This document shows, one piece after another, positions 8,835 through 18,733 of a DNA stretch of 64,000 nucleotides (position 1 is its first letter; every line of letters starts with the position of its first letter). Below the pieces are notes generated by a model. That model made no database searches. It had not been told where the DNA came from and was given only the letters and a program-made list of their open reading frames with translations. The stretch is from the NCBI GenBank assembly GCA_040220875.1, contig JAVJVX010000006.1:124001-188000 (forward strand), given 5' to 3'. The DNA comes from Alphaproteobacteria bacterium (GTDB taxonomy: Bacteria > Pseudomonadota > Alphaproteobacteria > JAVJVX01). The position numbers and the translations under genes are program-made.

Positions 8835-10112
8835 TCACGCGGCCACAGAGTCGCCGAGATCCAGGAAGAACGAGATCTGCCATTCCATCTCGGATGTCGA
8901 GAGGGGGAAATCGACGCCGGCTTTCGGATGCAATACCGAGGCGGGCGAGACGCGGGCCACGCGCATCTGCAGGGTGGTGGAAAGGCGCATGCCCAGGCCC
9001 GCTTTCCAGACCAGGGCGGTAATGCCCCGGGCGCTGGCCGAATCGATGATCTTGGTCGCGACCTCCTCCGGCAGATCTGCGAGACAGGCGAGGCCGGCGG
9101 CGATGAACGCACTCTCGCGCGCGGCCACGGCCTCGGAAAGAACATCGGCTGTCAGTTCGCCGGCCGCGTGGAGGCGGCGGGCACGGGCGGCGGGCGGCTC
9201 GCCGGCCGTGGCGTCGGACTCGGTCTCTTGAAGCCGCTTTTCCATGACGCGCGCGATCGAGTGGAGAACAGCCGGCGAAAGATCGGTCCGCCGGCTCAAT
9301 TCCTTGAGCAGTGACCGGCTGACAAAGCGCGCGATCCGCGCCAGGGTGGGCCCCGGGATCTGTGTGCGGCGCACCAGCGGCGCGTGCCACGCCTTGATCT
9401 CGCGGGCATGATCAGCAATCACATCGAGAGTTTCCTCGCGGATTTGCGCGCTGTCATTCGCGAGGAGCTCGGCCACCGCCGGTATGTCCCCGGTGCTCAC
9501 GAGCGCATCGGAGACAGGCGCCATCAGGTCACGCCGGCTGGCGATACGCGACAGGCTGCCCGAGCCCGGATGACTGCGGATAATTGCCAGCAGATCCTCC
9601 TCGGACAGCAGGGGAGAGAATTCCAGAAGGGGAGCGGCGACGGACAGGTCCGGATCACGGGCGAGCGCCCGAACGGCGCGCGCCACCTCGGGCGGCACAT
9701 TCGATACCTCGGAAAGGGAGCGGGCCAGGGCGGCGCGGACCCGACTCAACTGGTCGGCCGCCAGAATATCGATCATCTCGGTGATCATGTTTTGCAGTTT
9801 TTCAGCCTGTCCCGGCGCAAGCCCGGGTGCGAACGTCCGGACCTTGCGCGCCAGGGCCAGCCTGACATCATCGTCGGGATCGCGTGCGAGGCGCACATCG
9901 GCCTGAAGCGGTGTCTTCGGGTTGGCCGCTGTCGCGGCCCTCACGCCGGAATCAGGATCGCCCGCCAGGTAATAGAGAACTTCGGGATGCGAATCGGCCC
10001 GCCCGGCCACGCGGCGGCGAACCTTGCCCTTGGCATGCTGGATCAGGTCGCGTTCGCGCGAATAGCCGAGCCGGCCCGGCAGTCTGAGGCGGAGGGCGTC
10101 CATCAGCTTCAT
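8835..10112 (-). CDS. DUF2336 HEAT-like repeat protein of the c-di-GMP operon
   Basis: The 425-residue protein is made of repeated short helical units, for example DPDDDVRLALARKV and DQLSRVRAALARSL, typical of HEAT-like alpha-solenoids. It resembles the alphaproteobacterial DUF2336 family, for which no enzymatic role is established. Its ATG overlaps the stop of the upstream diguanylate cyclase gene by 4 bases (ATGA), so it is translationally coupled to it. This supports a role as scaffold or effector in cyclic-di-GMP signalling, which is inference. It ends 8 bases from the convergent argB stop. Confidence 0.8.
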   Translation of the reverse strand: MKLMDALRLRLPGRLGYSRERDLIQHAKGKVRRRVAGRADSHPEVLYYLAGDPDSGVRAATAANPKTPLQADVRLARDPDDDVRLALARKVRTFAPGLAPGQAEKLQNMITEMIDILAADQLSRVRAALARSLSEVSNVPPEVARAVRALARDPDLSVAAPLLEFSPLLSEEDLLAIIRSHPGSGSLSRIASRRDLMAPVSDALVSTGDIPAVAELLANDSAQIREETLDVIADHAREIKAWHAPLVRRTQIPGPTLARIARFVSRSLLKELSRRTDLSPAVLHSIARVMEKRLQETESDATAGEPPAARARRLHAAGELTADVLSEAVAARESAFIAAGLACLADLPEEVATKIIDSASARGITALVWKAGLGMRLSTTLQMRVARVSPASVLHPKAGVDFPLSTSEMEWQISFFLDLGDSVAA

Positions 10113-11812
10113 GGCGCGGCCTCGGGAATCTGCGAATGCCCGGCCCGTGCCGCCCCGGTGTGGCCCGAACCCATGCGGGCCTTGCTTTCACGCTTGACGG
10201 CGTACATCTCGCTATCGGCCCGAGCGGCGATATCGGCGACAGATTCGGTCGAGTGGGGTTCGACCATGGCGAGCCCGATGGACAGCGCGACCGGCCGCCG
10301 GGGATCCGTGGTGTATTTGCCGAGCACCTCCCCCGCGTTCGCGAGTTGGGCCACCTTGGCGAGTGCGCCCGGACGATCGGTATCGTCAAGCCAAAGGGCG
10401 AATTCATCACCGCCCAGACGCGCAACCAGATCGTTGATACGCGTTTCCTGCGTGAGCAGCGCGGCCACCTCGCGAAGCGCCTCGTCCCCGGCCTGATGGC
10501 CCAGGCGGTCGTTCACTTCCTTGAAGTGATTGAGATCGATGAAGCAGAGCGCTGCCGGCCGGCCCGCGCGGCGAACTCGGGCCAGGCGGGTCTCCGCTTC
10601 CTCGTAGAACACCCGGCGATTGGCGAGGCCCGTCAGCGAATCGGTGCGCGACAGATCGGCCAGCATCTCCTTGTTTTCAACCTGCGCAAGCACAACGCCC
10701 ATCTGACTGGCGATCCGCTCGAACAGGGTTTCGGCCCCCTCTTCCGCATCGGCGCCGAGCCAGACCATCAATGCCGCCTGCCGTACGCCGCGGCGCGTCA
10801 CGGGATGCGCCAGAAGACGCCGTTCGCCAATGGGCCGGTCCGATTGGGCGCCCATGTCATCGAGGGCCGGAATGAGCCCCGCCAATTCGGCCGCCGCCGG
10901 CACCGGCCCATCGGCCGCCGCCAGAACAAGCCCGCCCGAGCCGCCCTCGGGTCTGAGAAGGGCCGACGCCTCGGCCCCGAGCCCGTGCCGGATGACCCGG
11001 ACCGCCGTGGAGAGCATGTCGCCGGCCTCGATCTCATCGTGGATCTTGCGAAATATCCGGTCGAGAATCCGGTCGTGGTTGCGGACGCGCGCCAGATCGC
11101 GTGCCCGGGCGCGCTCGGCGGTGACATCGCGGCAAATGCCGCGCGCCCCCACCCGTCGGCGCTTGCCGTCGAGCAGGCCGATGGCGTGGGCCAGAAAAAT
11201 GCGCGACGTCCCATCGGCCGCGAACATCGTCAACTCGACATCCTCGAGGGTCTCATCGGCGCGGAACGGGTCGGCCCCGTCGATCAGTTCGTCCACAAAA
11301 TCGTGTGCCTGCCGGCCGACGAGGTCGCGCGCGCTGTAGCCCAGAGCACCCCGCGGGGAAACGAAAACGAACCGGCCCGTATTGTCTGTTTCCCAGGCGA
11401 AGTCGCTGGTGAGCTCGATCAGATCCTTGTAGCGCTCGCGCGATTCCACAAGCGCGGCACTCAGATTGCGGTCCAGCGTCACATCCCGCCCCAGCATCGT
11501 CACTGTTCCGTCGCTATCCGCCACAGCCGTGAAATCGAAAAGCCGCTCTCCCCGATCGGGCGCAAGGACGATGCGGGCGGTTCCGGGCACGCCGGACTGC
11601 CGCACCCGATCCGCCAGCTCGCGGAAAGCCACGACCGTGTCCGGCGTCAAGTCATCGCCGCAAGCACGGCGCGCGGCCAGGTTCAGCCAGACAGGGGTAT
11701 TGCGGGCATCAACGCAAAGGGCCGGCTCGAGGCAGGCGGCGAGAAATCCGTCGGCCCTCGGACCGGAGGACGGACGCGAGCGCCCCAGATATGCGAAAAG
11801 ACGGGAAAACAT
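10109..11812 (-). CDS. Diguanylate cyclase with two PAS-like domains and a GAF-like domain
   Basis: The protein makes c-di-GMP from two GTP if active. Counting from an in-frame GTG four codons upstream, PAS-like regions lie at about 30-115 and 130-240, and a GAF-like region at 255-385. The GGDEF domain at 386-545 carries an intact GGDEF motif (471-475). An RxxD inhibitory site (RIND, 462-465) sits exactly five residues ahead, so product feedback is likely. No membrane helix is seen, so it is cytoplasmic. The ATG at 11812 is used; GTG at 11824 is an alternative. It starts within 17 bases of the stop of the EAL gene and overlaps the DUF2336 gene. Confidence 0.9.
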   Translation of the reverse strand: MFSRLFAYLGRSRPSSGPRADGFLAACLEPALCVDARNTPVWLNLAARRACGDDLTPDTVVAFRELADRVRQSGVPGTARIVLAPDRGERLFDFTAVADSDGTVTMLGRDVTLDRNLSAALVESRERYKDLIELTSDFAWETDNTGRFVFVSPRGALGYSARDLVGRQAHDFVDELIDGADPFRADETLEDVELTMFAADGTSRIFLAHAIGLLDGKRRRVGARGICRDVTAERARARDLARVRNHDRILDRIFRKIHDEIEAGDMLSTAVRVIRHGLGAEASALLRPEGGSGGLVLAAADGPVPAAAELAGLIPALDDMGAQSDRPIGERRLLAHPVTRRGVRQAALMVWLGADAEEGAETLFERIASQMGVVLAQVENKEMLADLSRTDSLTGLANRRVFYEEAETRLARVRRAGRPAALCFIDLNHFKEVNDRLGHQAGDEALREVAALLTQETRINDLVARLGGDEFALWLDDTDRPGALAKVAQLANAGEVLGKYTTDPRRPVALSIGLAMVEPHSTESVADIAARADSEMYAVKRESKARMGSGHTGAARAGHSQIPEAAP

Positions 11813-11827
11813 GGTGGCGCCCACGAT

Positions 11828-13576
11828 CTAACCCGCCCGCCCGTTCGGCAGTGCCGCTGCCCTGGCCGGCCGGGGGCCGGAACCCGGGTGAGGCCCGGCG
11901 GCAGCGGTCAGGAACCGGCGGATATCCCTGTCCGGCCGGCCGAACAGGTAGCCCTGACCCATCTCGATGCCGCAGTCCAGAACCAGCGCCGCCGTCGCCT
12001 CGTCCTCGATCATCTCGGCCACCGAGCTGACCTGCAGTTCATGGCACAGCACGCCAATGGCCTTGAGGAAGGCACGATCGCGCGGTGATTTCAGCGCTTC
12101 TCGGACATATTTGCCGTCGATCTTGACCGCGTCCACGTTGATTGCGCGCAGGATCGAATAGGTCATCTCGCCAGTACCGAAATCGTCAAGGCTGATGGCA
12201 TGCCCGGCCACGCGCAGTTCCTGAATCAATCGATTGGCCGCGTCCAGATCGTGGATCCGGCCGTATTCGGTAATCTCGAAGCCGAGCCGCCCCTTGAGTT
12301 GCCGATTGCCGCGCAGCATGGCGTTGAGGCGCGTGACAAAGGGCTGCGAATTGATTGAGGTGCCCGCGATGTTCACCGAGATTTTTGCCCCGGTCCGCCG
12401 GCCTTCGGCGCTCATCATCCAGTCCATAACCATGCGGATGATGGCAAGATCAAATTCTTCCATCTTGCCGACATCTTCGGCGAAGGCGACCATGGCCATG
12501 GGCGATTCTTGCGGGCCCTGATTACGCAGTCGCACCAGCGCCTCGAAGCGCCGGATCTGGCGGGTCCGAAGATCAAGAATGGGCTGATAAACCATGTCGA
12601 AGGCCCGCTCGCGCATGATGATTTGCAGGTCGCGGACCCTGGCCGAAGTCTCCTCGAGCACGCCCGACAGGCCGTCGGAGATGGTCTTGAGCGTAAAGGG
12701 CTTCTGACCGCGCCCCTTGAAGTGGCTGAAGGCATAAACCAGGACCCGGGCCGCCACGTTCTCGTCGAGCTCGCCCGCATCCATGGGCAGGGTCGCTGTC
12801 TCGACCTCGAGCCCCTTGCCTCCGGGATCGATCTCGGCGCTGTAGGTGGCGATCTGCTGACGCAACTCACCTATGTCAGTATTGGCGCGATGGACCAGGC
12901 TGAACTTGTCCTCGGCCATTGTGCCGGCCATGTCGCCATCGAGCGAAAACGACCGCAGGCAGGCGCCGAGATAGGCCTTGAGCTCGGTTTGCGCGGCCAC
13001 GTCGAGTTGCTTCTCGAGTTTGGGCAGCCCCGGGATATCGACAAAGGTCAGACTGACCGCTTCGCCCGCCGCCTGCGCCGAGGCGAGGCGGTGCCCGGCC
13101 CGTTCGGCGAAGCTCGCCTCGGTAAAGAGCGCGGTCTCCCCCTCGCGCTGGGCCAGGTCGCGGACAAGCCCGGCGCTTTCGGCGCCGGGAATCCGGAAAG
13201 CGAGAAAATAGCGCCCGGCCATTTCGCGAAGCCGGTAGCCGAGAAGAATGACACGGGCCGCCGAACCGCCGCCCGGATTCAGATGGATCGTCAGGTTCTC
13301 GACGCGTTTGCCCTGGTTCATCGAATCGAGAACCTGGCGCAGGATCGGCCGGTCGCTCCCCCGCACCAGGTCGAGAACGGATATCCCCGCAAGCTCGCCC
13401 GGATCGCGGCCGGTCAGCGCGGATGTGGCGCCGGCAGCGAAAACGATGCGGCGCGCGGAATCCAGCTCGAGGAGCATGTCCGAGGTGGAAAAGGCAAAGG
13501 CGACGAACCGGTCCCGCTCACTTTTGAGCGTCCGGGCGCGATGGCTCGATCCGTCCTGAGTTCCCTCACCCACCAT
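11828..13576 (-). CDS. PAS-EAL protein, probable cyclic-di-GMP phosphodiesterase
   Basis: This 582-residue protein is first in a three-gene operon. A PAS-like domain covers about 20-130. A region at 140-260 has the size of a GGDEF fold but no GGDEF motif. The EAL domain covers about 325-565. Catalytic positions look intact: FEALVR (Glu345), Asn in ISVNIAG, FEITEYG, the DDFGTG loop, VKIDGK, AEMIEDE and GQGYLFGRP. It should hydrolyse c-di-GMP, opposing the next gene's product. Translation probably starts at ATG 13576; the open frame upstream lacks PAS similarity and is Gly/Pro/Arg-rich. Confidence 0.88.
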   Translation of the reverse strand: MVGEGTQDGSSHRARTLKSERDRFVAFAFSTSDMLLELDSARRIVFAAGATSALTGRDPGELAGISVLDLVRGSDRPILRQVLDSMNQGKRVENLTIHLNPGGGSAARVILLGYRLREMAGRYFLAFRIPGAESAGLVRDLAQREGETALFTEASFAERAGHRLASAQAAGEAVSLTFVDIPGLPKLEKQLDVAAQTELKAYLGACLRSFSLDGDMAGTMAEDKFSLVHRANTDIGELRQQIATYSAEIDPGGKGLEVETATLPMDAGELDENVAARVLVYAFSHFKGRGQKPFTLKTISDGLSGVLEETSARVRDLQIIMRERAFDMVYQPILDLRTRQIRRFEALVRLRNQGPQESPMAMVAFAEDVGKMEEFDLAIIRMVMDWMMSAEGRRTGAKISVNIAGTSINSQPFVTRLNAMLRGNRQLKGRLGFEITEYGRIHDLDAANRLIQELRVAGHAISLDDFGTGEMTYSILRAINVDAVKIDGKYVREALKSPRDRAFLKAIGVLCHELQVSSVAEMIEDEATAALVLDCGIEMGQGYLFGRPDRDIRRFLTAAAGPHPGSGPRPARAAALPNGRAG

Positions 13577-13838
13577 AAAATCCCAAGTCCTGGCCGGCCG
13601 GCCTGAAAGACACCGGCCCGGCGTCGCCCGCTGCACCCGAAGGGCGGGGCCAATCTTGGTGGCTGAGGGCTTAAGAAACCCTGTACCCGAAGGCGTCCCG
13701 GCGGCGGAAATGCAGATGTTTTTGCCGGCGAGGAAGGGCCGGCCCGAGAACCGGGCGGCGGTTGCCAAATCAGCCGAAAGCCCTAGATTCGCGAAAGCCC
13801 TTCATCGGGCCGATGGATGAGTGAGATCAGAGCGCCAC

Positions 13839-14570
13839 ATGGCCGAGAATTCCCCCGATAAAAACGCCGATCCCGGGTCCGAGGCATCCCTTCTGTCTCA
13901 TGTCGAGCATTGGGTCTTCGATCTCGACAACACGCTGTACCCGTCAAGCGAAGCCCTGTTTAGTGAGGTCGATCAGCGCATGGGCGACTTTATCGCCACG
14001 CGCCTGTCACTTTCCTACGAGGACGCACGGAAGGTTCAAAAGGAATATTTTCATCAGTACGGCACGACGCTGCGCGGCCTGATGATCCATCATGACGTCG
14101 ATCCTCATGAGTTCCTGAGCCATGTCCACACGGTCGATGTCGGCAGGCTGAGCCCCAACCCGCGCCTCGATTCCGTTCTTTCACGGATCGAGGGGCACAA
14201 GGTCATCTATACGAACGCCACGACACACCATGCGCGCAATGTGCTCGAGCGCCTTGGCGTCAGCCGTCACTTCCCCGACGTCTTCGATATCATCGCGGCC
14301 GATTTCATTCCGAAACCGGATATCCGCTCCTATCGCGCCTTACTGGCGCGCTATGACATTCGCCCCGAAGCGGCCGTGCTGTTCGAGGACGTGCCCCGCA
14401 ACCTGGAGCCGGCGCGCGCGCTCGGCATGACGACGGTGCTGATCCAGACCGATCACGAGTGGTCGCGGTTCGGCGAGATTGGCGCCCATATCGATCATGT
14501 GGTCGATAACCTGACGGACTGGCTGCACCACGCCCTGCCCGAAATCGTGCCGGACCCGTCCGAGGCCTGA
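13839..14570 (+). CDS. HAD-family pyrimidine 5'-nucleotidase-like phosphatase
   Basis: The 243-residue protein belongs to the haloacid dehalogenase superfamily of the SDT1/YjjG-like pyrimidine 5'-nucleotidase type. HAD motif I is FDLDNTLYP with both aspartates. Motif II is the IYTNAT segment, motif III the lysine in FIPKPD, and motif IV FEDVPRNLEPA. The likely substrate is a nucleoside monophosphate, which is inferred from the family. ATG at 13839 is preferred over GTG at 13821. It lies upstream of dapD, an order seen in related genomes. Confidence 0.85.
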   Translation: MAENSPDKNADPGSEASLLSHVEHWVFDLDNTLYPSSEALFSEVDQRMGDFIATRLSLSYEDARKVQKEYFHQYGTTLRGLMIHHDVDPHEFLSHVHTVDVGRLSPNPRLDSVLSRIEGHKVIYTNATTHHARNVLERLGVSRHFPDVFDIIAADFIPKPDIRSYRALLARYDIRPEAAVLFEDVPRNLEPARALGMTTVLIQTDHEWSRFGEIGAHIDHVVDNLTDWLHHALPEIVPDPSEA

Positions 14571-14705
14571 TATCGGGCCGCCAGCCGCCGGTTCCAACAT
14601 CTGTCCGCCTCACGCGTTGACTTTGCCGCGGGCGCTGGCCATGTTCGGCTCGCCCGGCGGGGCCCCGCCGAAGTAAACGTGCCAGGAAATCGGGAATAGC
14701 CGGAA

Positions 14706-15563
14706 ATGAGCAACGACGATCTTGAAGTCCGGATCAACGACGCCTGGGAGGCGCGCGACAGCATCTCGCCCGATACCACGGGCGCCCATCGCGAGGCCGT
14801 CCTGGCCGCCCTCGACCAGCTTGACCGGGGCGAGCGGCGCGTGGCCGAGCCCGGCCCGGATGGCTGGACAGTCAATGAATGGCTCAAGAAGGCGGTGCTG
14901 CTGTTTTTCCGATTGAACGACATGGTGGCGGTGCCGGGCGGGCCGGTGGATCCGGCGCGCGGCCCGGCGAGCTGGTTCGACAAGGTGCCGTCCAAATTTG
15001 CGGGCTGGGATACCGCGGATTTTCGCGCCGCCGGATTCCGCGCCGTCCCCAACTGCGTCGTCCGCTACTCCGCCCATGTCGCGCCCGGCGTGGTGCTGAT
15101 GCCCAGCTTCGTCAATATCGGCGCTTATGTGGATTCCGGCACCATGATCGACACCTGGGCGACGGTCGGCTCCTGCGCCCAGATCGGGAAGAACTGCCAC
15201 ATTTCGGGCGGGGCCGGTATCGGTGGCGTGCTGGAGCCGCTTCAGGCCAATCCCGTCATCATCGAGGATCAGTGCTTTATCGGCGCTCGCAGCGAGATTG
15301 CCGAAGGTGTCACCATCGGCACCGGCGCGGTCATTTCCATGGGCGTTTTCATCGGCGCATCCACGAAGATCGTCGATCGGGAGACCGGGGAGATCACGCG
15401 CGGTCGGGTGCCGCCCTATTCCGTCGTCGTGCCGGGGGTGCTGCCAGGCAAGACCCGCGACGACGGCAGCGTGGCGCCCGGTCTGGCCTGCGCGGTCATC
15501 GTCAAGAAGGTCGATGCGCAGACGCGCGGCAAGACGTCGATCAATGAACTGCTCCGCGATTAG
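14706..15563 (+). CDS. dapD: 2,3,4,5-tetrahydropyridine-2,6-dicarboxylate N-succinyltransferase
   Basis: The 285-residue enzyme succinylates tetrahydrodipicolinate with succinyl-CoA in the lysine and diaminopimelate pathway. The N-terminal helical domain has [18 protein letters not shown], a DapD hallmark. The left-handed beta-helix follows, with hexapeptide repeats such as [20 protein letters not shown] and [14 protein letters not shown]. dapE follows 29 bases later, and their products catalyse the first and third steps of the succinylase branch. Confidence 0.96.
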   Translation: MSNDDLEVRINDAWEARDSISPDTTGAHREAVLAALDQLDRGERRVAEPGPDGWTVNEWLKKAVLLFFRLNDMVAVPGGPVDPARGPASWFDKVPSKFAGWDTADFRAAGFRAVPNCVVRYSAHVAPGVVLMPSFVNIGAYVDSGTMIDTWATVGSCAQIGKNCHISGGAGIGGVLEPLQANPVIIEDQCFIGARSEIAEGVTIGTGAVISMGVFIGASTKIVDRETGEITRGRVPPYSVVVPGVLPGKTRDDGSVAPGLACAVIVKKVDAQTRGKTSINELLRD

Positions 15564-15592
15564 GCCGCGGACAAAAGAAAACGGATCCCGCC

Positions 15593-16744
15593 ATGGCGGA
15601 CATCGACCCGGTTGATTTGTCGGTAGCGCTCATCCGCTGCCCCAGCGTCACGCCCGAAGAGGCGGGCGCGCTCGACGTGCTGGGCGAAGCCCTGAAGGGC
15701 CTCGGCTTTACCGTCACGCGGCTGCCCTTTTCCGATCCCGGAAGCCCCGCCGTCGATAATCTCTTCGCCCGGCTGGGCAGTGGTCGGCCGCATTTCTGCT
15801 TTGCCGGCCATACCGATGTGGTGCCCGTGGGTGATCGTGACGCCTGGACGGACGATCCGTTCGCGGCAACCCGCCGGGACGGCACGATCTTCGGCCGGGG
15901 TGCCGCCGACATGAAATGCGCGATTGCCGCCTTCACGGCCGCGACGGCTGACTTCCTGGCCCGTCGCGGGGACGGTTTCGCGGGCGCCATCAGCCTGCTG
16001 ATTACCGGCGACGAGGAAGGCCCCGCCGTCAACGGCACCCGCAAGGTGCTGGAATGGCTGGCGGCGCAGGGAGAGGTGCCCGATGCCTGCCTCGTGGGCG
16101 AGCCGACCAACCCGGAAAAGCTTGGCCAGATGATCAAGATCGGCCGCCGCGGCAGCCTGGTGGGCGAACTGACGGTGCGCGGCACGGCCGGGCATTCCGC
16201 CTACCCCCATCTGGCGGACAACCCGATCCGGCGCCTCGTGCCGATGCTGGCGGCGCTGAACGAGGCCGAGCTGGATAAGGGCAACGCCCATTTCCAGCCG
16301 TCCACCGTCGAAATCACGACGATCGATGTCGGCAATGAAGCAACCAACGTGATCCCTGCGACCGCCTTTGCGCGGTTCAATATCCGGTTCAATGACGAAC
16401 ACAGCGGCGCCTCGCTCGAGACCTGGCTGCGCCGGACTTTTGATGCGATCGGCGGCGATTACGATCTGAGCGTCAGCGTTTCGGGCGAATCCTTTCTGAC
16501 CGAGCCGGGGCCTCTGAGCGATCTCGTCAGCGCCGCGGCTGAACGGGTGACGGGAGTGAGGCCCGAATTATCGACCACGGGCGGAACGTCGGATGCCCGC
16601 TTCATCCAGGCCTATTGCCCGGTAGTGGAATTCGGGATGGTGGGAAAAACCATGCACAAGGTGGACGAGCAAGCCAGCGTTGACGATATCGAGGCGCTGC
16701 GTCGCATCTATGACGAGGTGCTGGACGGCTTCTTCCCCGCCTGA
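15593..16744 (+). CDS. dapE: Succinyl-diaminopimelate desuccinylase
   Basis: The 383-residue M20 metallohydrolase removes succinate from N-succinyl-LL-diaminopimelate. Metal ligands are in [12 protein letters not shown] (His and following Asp), GRGAADMKC and the TGDEEGPA motif with catalytic Glu. The dimerisation domain (about 180-290) and the late [13 protein letters not shown] histidine segment are present. With dapD it forms the lysine and peptidoglycan precursor branch. Confidence 0.96.
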   Translation: MADIDPVDLSVALIRCPSVTPEEAGALDVLGEALKGLGFTVTRLPFSDPGSPAVDNLFARLGSGRPHFCFAGHTDVVPVGDRDAWTDDPFAATRRDGTIFGRGAADMKCAIAAFTAATADFLARRGDGFAGAISLLITGDEEGPAVNGTRKVLEWLAAQGEVPDACLVGEPTNPEKLGQMIKIGRRGSLVGELTVRGTAGHSAYPHLADNPIRRLVPMLAALNEAELDKGNAHFQPSTVEITTIDVGNEATNVIPATAFARFNIRFNDEHSGASLETWLRRTFDAIGGDYDLSVSVSGESFLTEPGPLSDLVSAAAERVTGVRPELSTTGGTSDARFIQAYCPVVEFGMVGKTMHKVDEQASVDDIEALRRIYDEVLDGFFPA

Positions 16745-16798
16745 GACACTGGCCCCCTGAACGAGGTTAAAGCGCGGCGGGCAAGGACTGGACTCTTC

Positions 16799-17371
16799 AT
16801 GGCCTCACAGGCAGACGTGTTTGGCGGACTTTACGCCGCTTTCCGGTTTGTCACGTTCGACCGGTCGGCGGAACGCCTTCTCGGCAAGTCGCGCGTCGCG
16901 TTCTGGTGGTCCTTTCTGGGCCCGCTCCTGGCCCTGCCGGGGTTCTTGCTGTTCAACGCGCTCTTCGTCGGCACCCTGGGCGAAGAGGTGCCGGGCGCCC
17001 TCGCGCTCCTGTCGGGAGCAATCGGCTACGGGCTGGGCGTGCTGGCGGTACCCCTGGTTCTGGCCTTCCTGTCGGATGCCTTCGAGCGGCCGGACAACTG
17101 GATCCCCGCGGTCATCGCCCTGAACTGGGCCGGCTTCATCGAGACAGCCATCGTGCTGTTTTTCGTGGCCCTCTATGCCACCGGCATGTTTCCGGCCGCG
17201 CTGGGCGGCTTCCTGCTTTTCGCCGCCATGATCTTCTGCCTCGTCTATGAATGGTTCGTGGCCAGAACCGCGCTCGGTATTTCCGGCCTTGCCGCCGCCG
17301 GCACGATCATCCTGCTCGCCATTGTCGCCTTCCTCATGGGCCAGGTGGCGGATATCCTGCTGCTCGCCTGA
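16799..17371 (+). CDS. Conserved membrane protein, about five helices
   Basis: The 190-residue product is mostly hydrophobic, with about five membrane spans from residue 32 to the end. An amphipathic N-terminus (about 1-30) contains FRFVTFDRSAERLLG. The pattern of a soluble head followed by packed helices, with YEWFVARTALGIS between the last two, recalls Yip1-like membrane proteins, but I cannot assign it. It lies 54 bases downstream of dapE and may be co-transcribed with it. Confidence 0.7.
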   Translation: MASQADVFGGLYAAFRFVTFDRSAERLLGKSRVAFWWSFLGPLLALPGFLLFNALFVGTLGEEVPGALALLSGAIGYGLGVLAVPLVLAFLSDAFERPDNWIPAVIALNWAGFIETAIVLFFVALYATGMFPAALGGFLLFAAMIFCLVYEWFVARTALGISGLAAAGTIILLAIVAFLMGQVADILLLA

Positions 17372-17402
17372 CGCGCGGGCGCCCGGCCGACCGCGGCGGT
17401 TC

Positions 17403-17903
17403 CTAATCGCCGTAAAAGGCGACGACGGCGCGCGCCGCCTCGGCCGTCATGTAGTAGCGATTTTCGCCCCGCTCGTTATCCCACTCGACCGTGAGCACCC
17501 TGTCCTCAAATCCCGCCAGATCTCGGGTGAGGCTGGTCCAGAGCCCGCGCATCACCCCGGCAAGCTCGGCGCTGCTCGCCAGCCCGAGAGCGTGGCGGAG
17601 ATCACGTGCATAGAGTCCCCCCTCGCCCGCCTGGGCGAATTCCCAGAGCGCGTTAGCGCCGTTGGACGCGGGCCCGTAACGCCGAAAGAACCGCGCCAGC
17701 GCCGCCTCGGGCAGGCTGGCACGGCCGGCCGCGTCCGTCCCGGTCTCCTGATCGCCCGCCACCCCGGTGGCCCCTTGCCCCGCCGCCAGCGGGATCACCA
17801 GACGGCCCCGGCGCGCGGCCCGAAGGAACTCGTCCATCGTCACTGAAACGGTCAGTTCAAGCCGGCCATCCGGGTTGAGCCGGGCCTTGGGAATCTCTCT
17901 CAT
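17403..17903 (-). CDS. Unrecognised 166-residue protein behind an AT-rich control region
   Basis: I do not recognise this family. The N-terminal 35 residues are basic and contain SVTMDEFLRAARRGRL. A glycine-rich linker follows, and residues 65-166 look like a compact helical domain with FFRRYGPASNGANALWEF and a hydrophobic end, YYMTAEAARAVVAFYG. The C-terminal part could be a winged-helix or SAM-like fold, but this is a guess. No clear ribosome site precedes the ATG. Its upstream region is exceptionally AT-rich and full of ATGCAT-type repeats, unlike anything else in the window, which suggests dedicated regulation or lateral origin. Confidence 0.65.
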   Translation of the reverse strand: MREIPKARLNPDGRLELTVSVTMDEFLRAARRGRLVIPLAAGQGATGVAGDQETGTDAAGRASLPEAALARFFRRYGPASNGANALWEFAQAGEGGLYARDLRHALGLASSAELAGVMRGLWTSLTRDLAGFEDRVLTVEWDNERGENRYYMTAEAARAVVAFYGD

Positions 17904-18003
17904 GCATACACATAAGCATTTTTATGCATTTTTGTATATTATAGTTATCAGGTTTATTCGGTATTTTTATGCACAAGAATTATTGTGCATTATTATGCAT
18001 AAT
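17901..18003 (-). promoter_or_regulatory. AT-rich promoter/operator region with palindromes
   Basis: This is the only long AT-rich stretch in the window. On the minus strand TATAAT (17943-17938) is a perfect -10 hexamer 35 bases before the ATG at 17903. An inverted repeat ATGCACAA-N6-TTGTGCAT spans 17969-17990. A 12-bp palindrome ATTATGCATAAT spans 17992-18003, and ATGCAT recurs at 17901-17906 and near 17924-17929. These look like sites for a dimeric regulator. The palindrome overlaps the truA stop codon. Confidence 0.6.
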
Positions 18004-18733
18004 CTACAGAAACAAGGTACAGGCCCCAGGGCGGAGCCGTAGGACCGCCGGCGGCGCGGTCGCGAGCGACCAGAGCCGCCCGGAGATCGGCCGCCGTCCA
18101 TTTCCCCTCGCCCACCAGCCGCAGCGTGCCGACCAGATTGCGGACCTGATGGTGGAGGAAGGACCGGGCCTCGGCAGTGATGCGAATTTCATCCCCTTCC
18201 TGCCGGACATCGAGGCGATCGAGGGTTTTGACCGGCGATCTGGCCTGGCACATCTGGGCGCGGAAAGTCGTGAAATCATGTTCGCCGAGGAGATGCTGCG
18301 CGGCCGCATGCATTGCGGGCGCGTCAAGCGGCACCGGCACGTGCCAGACCCGATTCAGATCAAGGGTCGGGGCGGGGCCGCGGTTGAGAATGCGGTACAG
18401 GTAGCGCCGGCGGACGGCATCGAAGCGGGCATGGAAATCTTCCGCGACTGCCTGCGCCTCGAGCACCGAGACGGGGTGCGCCTTCAGATGGAAATTGAGC
18501 GCACGACGCACCGTATCGCCCACCACCTGCTTCTCGATATCGACATGGGCCACCTGGCCGAGCGCATGGACGCCGGCATCGGTGCGGCCGGCGCCATATA
18601 CCCGCGTTCGTTCCCCACAGAAGGCGAAAACAGCGTCTTCCAGCACTTCCTGCACGCCCAGGCCGTTGGCCTGGCGCTGCCAACCCTGAAACGGCCCGCC
18701 GTCATACTCGATCACCAGGCGATAACGGGTCAC
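17993..18733 (-). CDS. truA: tRNA pseudouridine(38-40) synthase TruA
   Basis: The 246-residue enzyme converts uridines 38-40 of the tRNA anticodon arm to pseudouridine. The catalytic aspartate is in [14 protein letters not shown], a TruA signature. The N-terminus [16 protein letters not shown] and the [15 protein letters not shown] motif confirm the family. Its ATG overlaps the fmt stop by 4 bases. The stop codon lies inside the AT-rich palindrome cluster. Confidence 0.95.
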   Translation of the reverse strand: MTRYRLVIEYDGGPFQGWQRQANGLGVQEVLEDAVFAFCGERTRVYGAGRTDAGVHALGQVAHVDIEKQVVGDTVRRALNFHLKAHPVSVLEAQAVAEDFHARFDAVRRRYLYRILNRGPAPTLDLNRVWHVPVPLDAPAMHAAAQHLLGEHDFTTFRAQMCQARSPVKTLDRLDVRQEGDEIRITAEARSFLHHQVRNLVGTLRLVGEGKWTAADLRAALVARDRAAGGPTAPPWGLYLVSVDYA

